Assembly (NCBI GenBank): GCA_013336035.1
Contig: JAAXUL010000344.1
Coordinates: 1 to 7,831, forward strand
Direction: 5' to 3'
DNA from: Chloroflexales bacterium
GTDB taxonomy: Bacteria; Chloroflexota; Chloroflexia; Chloroflexales; Chloroflexaceae
DNA length: 7,831 bases
Positions 6,518-7,831 of this stretch are shown here, one piece after another; position 1 is the first letter of the stretch, and the number at the start of each line of letters is the position of its first letter. The notes under the pieces were generated by a model. That model had not been told where the DNA came from. It ran no database searches and saw nothing but the letters and a program-made list of their open reading frames with translations. Both the position numbers and the translations under genes were made by a program.

Positions 6518-6526
6518 ATTATAGCA
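6518..6526 (-). promoter_or_regulatory. Extended -10 promoter for icd
   Basis: On the minus strand this reads TGCTATAAT, an extended -10 element (TGn plus exact TATAAT). No good -35 box is found 16-18 bases upstream, which extended -10 promoters tolerate. Transcription would start near 6511, giving a leader of about 108 nt before the icd ATG at 6403. The leader includes an inverted repeat, CTATGT (6434-6439) with ACATAG (6461-6466), enclosing the palindrome TGGGGCCCCA (6449-6458). Confidence 0.6.
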
Positions 6527-6768
6527 TAGCGTATATGGCGCGGTTTCTTACACCGGCGGCGCACTGGTAGCGCACAGTGCATAATTGATCTACATATCGT
6601 GAGATATTGCACGAGATGCTATGGGTGTCCGGTCTCGGCGGCTGTCTGTGGTTGTGAGGCGTGTCGCAAGGTTGCTGGACGCGGATAACCAAAATATTGG
6701 ACTTGCCCGAGTTATGCGCAAAGCTTTGGTTAAGTCATTGCAACGAGATTGTTAATGGTTTGTTTTCG
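6527..6768. other. Divergent intergenic region with inverted repeats, no gene seen
   Basis: This stretch is visibly richer in A and T than the flanking genes and has no convincing reading frame on either strand. It holds several dyads: GCACTG (6561-6566) with CAGTGC (6575-6580), just upstream of the icd promoter; ATATC (6594-6598) with GATAT (6603-6607); TAACCAAA (6686-6693) with TTTGGTTA (6725-6732); and the palindrome CAAAGCTTTG (6719-6728). The last two sit about 40 bases before the nuoA -35 box. They are candidate regulator sites. I recognise none of them as a known operator. Confidence 0.45.
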
Positions 6769-6796
6769 TTGACACAAGGTTGATCATGAGTATAAT
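6769..6796 (+). promoter_or_regulatory. Exact-consensus sigma-70-type promoter for the nuo operon
   Basis: TTGACA (6769-6774) and TATAAT (6791-6796) are both exact consensus, with a 16-base spacer. Transcription would start near 6803 and leave a leader of about 150 nt before nuoA. That leader contains CGCGCG-ATGT-CGCGCG (6893-6908), a stable hairpin, directly followed by the 12-base palindrome TGAGGCGCCTCA (6910-6921). TGTCGCG occurs three times in it, at 6858, 6900 and 6928. Confidence 0.85.
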
Positions 6797-6941
6797 TTCT
6801 AGTGCAAGCATGATCGTTTCGCCCACCCGCTACCTCTAGATCAGGCGCCCCTCTGGGTGTCGCGATGTAGTATAGTTTTCGCACGAGCACCTCGCGCGAT
6901 GTCGCGCGTTGAGGCGCCTCATTGAAGTGTCGCGCCGTCTT

Positions 6942-6945
6942 GGAG
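6942..6945 (+). promoter_or_regulatory. Shine-Dalgarno that fixes the nuoA start
   Basis: GGAG lies 8 bases before the ATG at 6954. The frame is open further back to a TTG at 6909, but that codon is inside a palindrome, has no ribosome site, and would add 15 charged residues in front of the first membrane helix, which NuoA proteins do not have. Confidence 0.7.
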
Positions 6946-6953
6946 ATGCTCCT

Positions 6954-7310
6954 ATGCTCGTCTCCTTCCTGCCCATCCTGGTCCTCTTCCTGATCGCCGC
7001 CTTCATCGCCGTGTTCGTGATCAGCGCCTCGGCGATTCTCGGGCCCCGTAAGAATACGGCCCGCAAGCTGGCCCCCTACGAGTCTGGCATGGAGCCGATC
7101 GGCGCGGCTATCCGCCGCATCCCCGTGAAGTTCTATGTCGTGGCGATGCTCTTCATCATCTTCGATATAGAGGTCGTCTTCTTCTACCCATACGCCCTGG
7201 TCTTCCGGCAGCTCGCCGTGCCCGGGCTGCTCGCGATGGGCGTCTTCTTCCTCGTGCTGGTGGTCGGCTTTATCTACGAGTGGAAGAAAGGTGCACTGAA
7301 ATGGGAATAG
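6954..7310 (+). CDS. nuoA: NADH-quinone oxidoreductase subunit A (complex I)
   Basis: A 118-aa membrane subunit of proton-pumping complex I, homologous to mitochondrial ND3. It sits beside NuoH at the junction of the membrane arm and the quinone-binding region. Three hydrophobic helices are seen at about 3-29, 59-81 and 88-108. The first cytoplasmic loop contains the family signature LAPYESGMEPIG (39-50), and the second helix carries FDIE (70-73), whose acidic residues are a hallmark of NuoA/ND3. The loop has Ser where mitochondrial ND3 has the switch cysteine, as in many bacteria. Length is normal for the family. The stop overlaps the nuoB start by 10 bases, so translation of the two is probably coupled, and this is the first gene of the operon. 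Confidence 0.95.
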   Translation: MLVSFLPILVLFLIAAFIAVFVISASAILGPRKNTARKLAPYESGMEPIGAAIRRIPVKFYVVAMLFIIFDIEVVFFYPYALVFRQLAVPGLLAMGVFFLVLVVGFIYEWKKGALKWE

Positions 7311-7831
7311 AAGAGAAGGCCGGTGACCTCGGCGTCGTCACGACGTCGCTCGAGTATGTGGTCAACTGGGGCCGCACCAACGCGATGTGGCCGCTCCTCT
7401 TCGGCCTCGCCTGCTGCGCCATCGAGATGATGAGCGCCCAGAGCGCCAGCTATGATCTCTCGCGCTTCGGCATGGAGATCAACCGCGCCTCGCCGCGCCA
7501 GGCCGACCTGATGATCGTCGCCGGCCGGGTCAGCCGCAAGATGGCCCCCGTCGTCCGCCGGCTCTACGACCAGATGAGCGACCCCAAGTGGGTGATCGCG
7601 ATGGGCGACTGCGCGGCCTGCGGCGGCGTCTTCAACAACTACGCCATCGTCGCGGGCGTCGATGAGGTCGTCCCCGTCGATGTGTATGTCGCCGGCTGCC
7701 CGCCTCGCCCCGAGGCGCTGATCGATGGCATAATGATGCTCCACCAGAAGGTGATGCGCGAGAAGATCAGCGGCCAGAAAGAGGCCCCTGTCCGTCTCGA
7801 GCAGCCCCTGATCCAGGTTGACGTCAAGCGA
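7301..7831 (+). CDS. nuoB: NADH-quinone oxidoreductase subunit B, 3' end beyond the window
   Basis: This is the complex I subunit that carries iron-sulfur cluster N2, the last electron carrier before quinone, in the peripheral arm. The frame is open for 177 codons from the ATG at 7301 to the window end with no stop, so the C terminus is missing. The four expected N2 ligands are present: tandem C38-C39 in GLACCAIEMM, C104 in GDCAACGG and C133 in AGCPPRPE. Their spacing of 65 and 29 residues equals that in E. coli NuoB. C107 is an additional cysteine three residues after a ligand. FNNYAIV (111-117) and the VPVDVYV strand (124-130) are also typical. The start overlaps the end of nuoA, with an AAAGG element just upstream inside nuoA. 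A nuoC would be expected next. Confidence 0.97.
   Translation, partial: MGIEEKAGDLGVVTTSLEYVVNWGRTNAMWPLLFGLACCAIEMMSAQSASYDLSRFGMEINRASPRQADLMIVAGRVSRKMAPVVRRLYDQMSDPKWVIAMGDCAACGGVFNNYAIVAGVDEVVPVDVYVAGCPPRPEALIDGIMMLHQKVMREKISGQKEAPVRLEQPLIQVDVKR

Noticed and set aside
6346..6612. 88-codon minus-strand frame entering the 5' end of icd
   Set aside because: It spans the icd promoter and overlaps icd in another frame; the composition is not protein-like.
6871..6876. TATAGT as a second nuoA -10 box
   Set aside because: There is no -35 match and no TGn extension. It is far weaker than the exact-consensus promoter at 6769-6796.
6909..6953. TTG start 15 codons upstream for nuoA
   Set aside because: It lies in a palindrome with no ribosome site; NuoA normally begins directly with its first helix, as from the ATG at 6954.

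Overview
The window is strongly GC-rich, gapless bacterial DNA. It most likely comes from the Chloroflexota, probably class Chloroflexia. This is an inference from gene content: a secreted protein built on 'IFGYPI' repeats, a large GT-C type membrane glycosyltransferase with a periplasmic tail, a Bacillus-type NADP isocitrate dehydrogenase and a nuoA-nuoB operon head. No RNA gene or other marker that would fix the lineage is present. I see no CRISPR array, insertion sequence, integrase, tRNA or rRNA.

Layout. (1) 1-125, minus strand: the first codons of a hydrophobic protein, possibly ComEC/Rec2. (2) 126-421: a gap holding a good sigma-70-type promoter (226-254, plus strand) and a 125-nt region (280-404) that can fold back on itself through a 10-bp perfect inverted repeat with nested helices. 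It looks like a structured mRNA leader. (3) 422-2701, plus strand: a 759-aa membrane glycosyltransferase of the PMT/ArnT-like GT-C group. It carries an AF2212/DUF104-like antitoxin-type domain at its cytoplasmic N terminus and a discoidin-like beta domain at its C terminus. (4) 2870-4513, plus strand: a secreted protein with its own near-consensus promoter, two 'IFGYPI' repeats, a Pro-rich linker and three Ig-like repeats. (5) 4537-4572: a 16-bp perfect hairpin serving two convergent genes. (6) 4589-6403, minus strand: NADP-isocitrate dehydrogenase fused to a C-terminal pair of CBS domains. (7) 6404-6953: a long divergent control region with an extended -10 promoter firing left into icd, an exact-consensus TTGACA/TATAAT promoter firing right into nuoA, and several palindromes. 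(8) 6954-7310 nuoA and 7301-7831 nuoB (cut by the window end), overlapping by 10 bases, the start of a respiratory complex I operon.

How the parts fit. The left half concerns the cell envelope: a lipid-linked sugar transferase beside an exported multidomain protein. No functional link between the two is shown beyond adjacency and orientation. The right half is central energy metabolism: isocitrate dehydrogenase makes NADPH and 2-oxoglutarate, and complex I oxidises NADH. The two are transcribed divergently from one regulatory region. The most unusual items are the isocitrate dehydrogenase-CBS fusion, which suggests direct adenylate or nucleotide sensing by a TCA-cycle enzyme; the antitoxin-like domain on a glycosyltransferase; and the folded leader in front of that glycosyltransferase.
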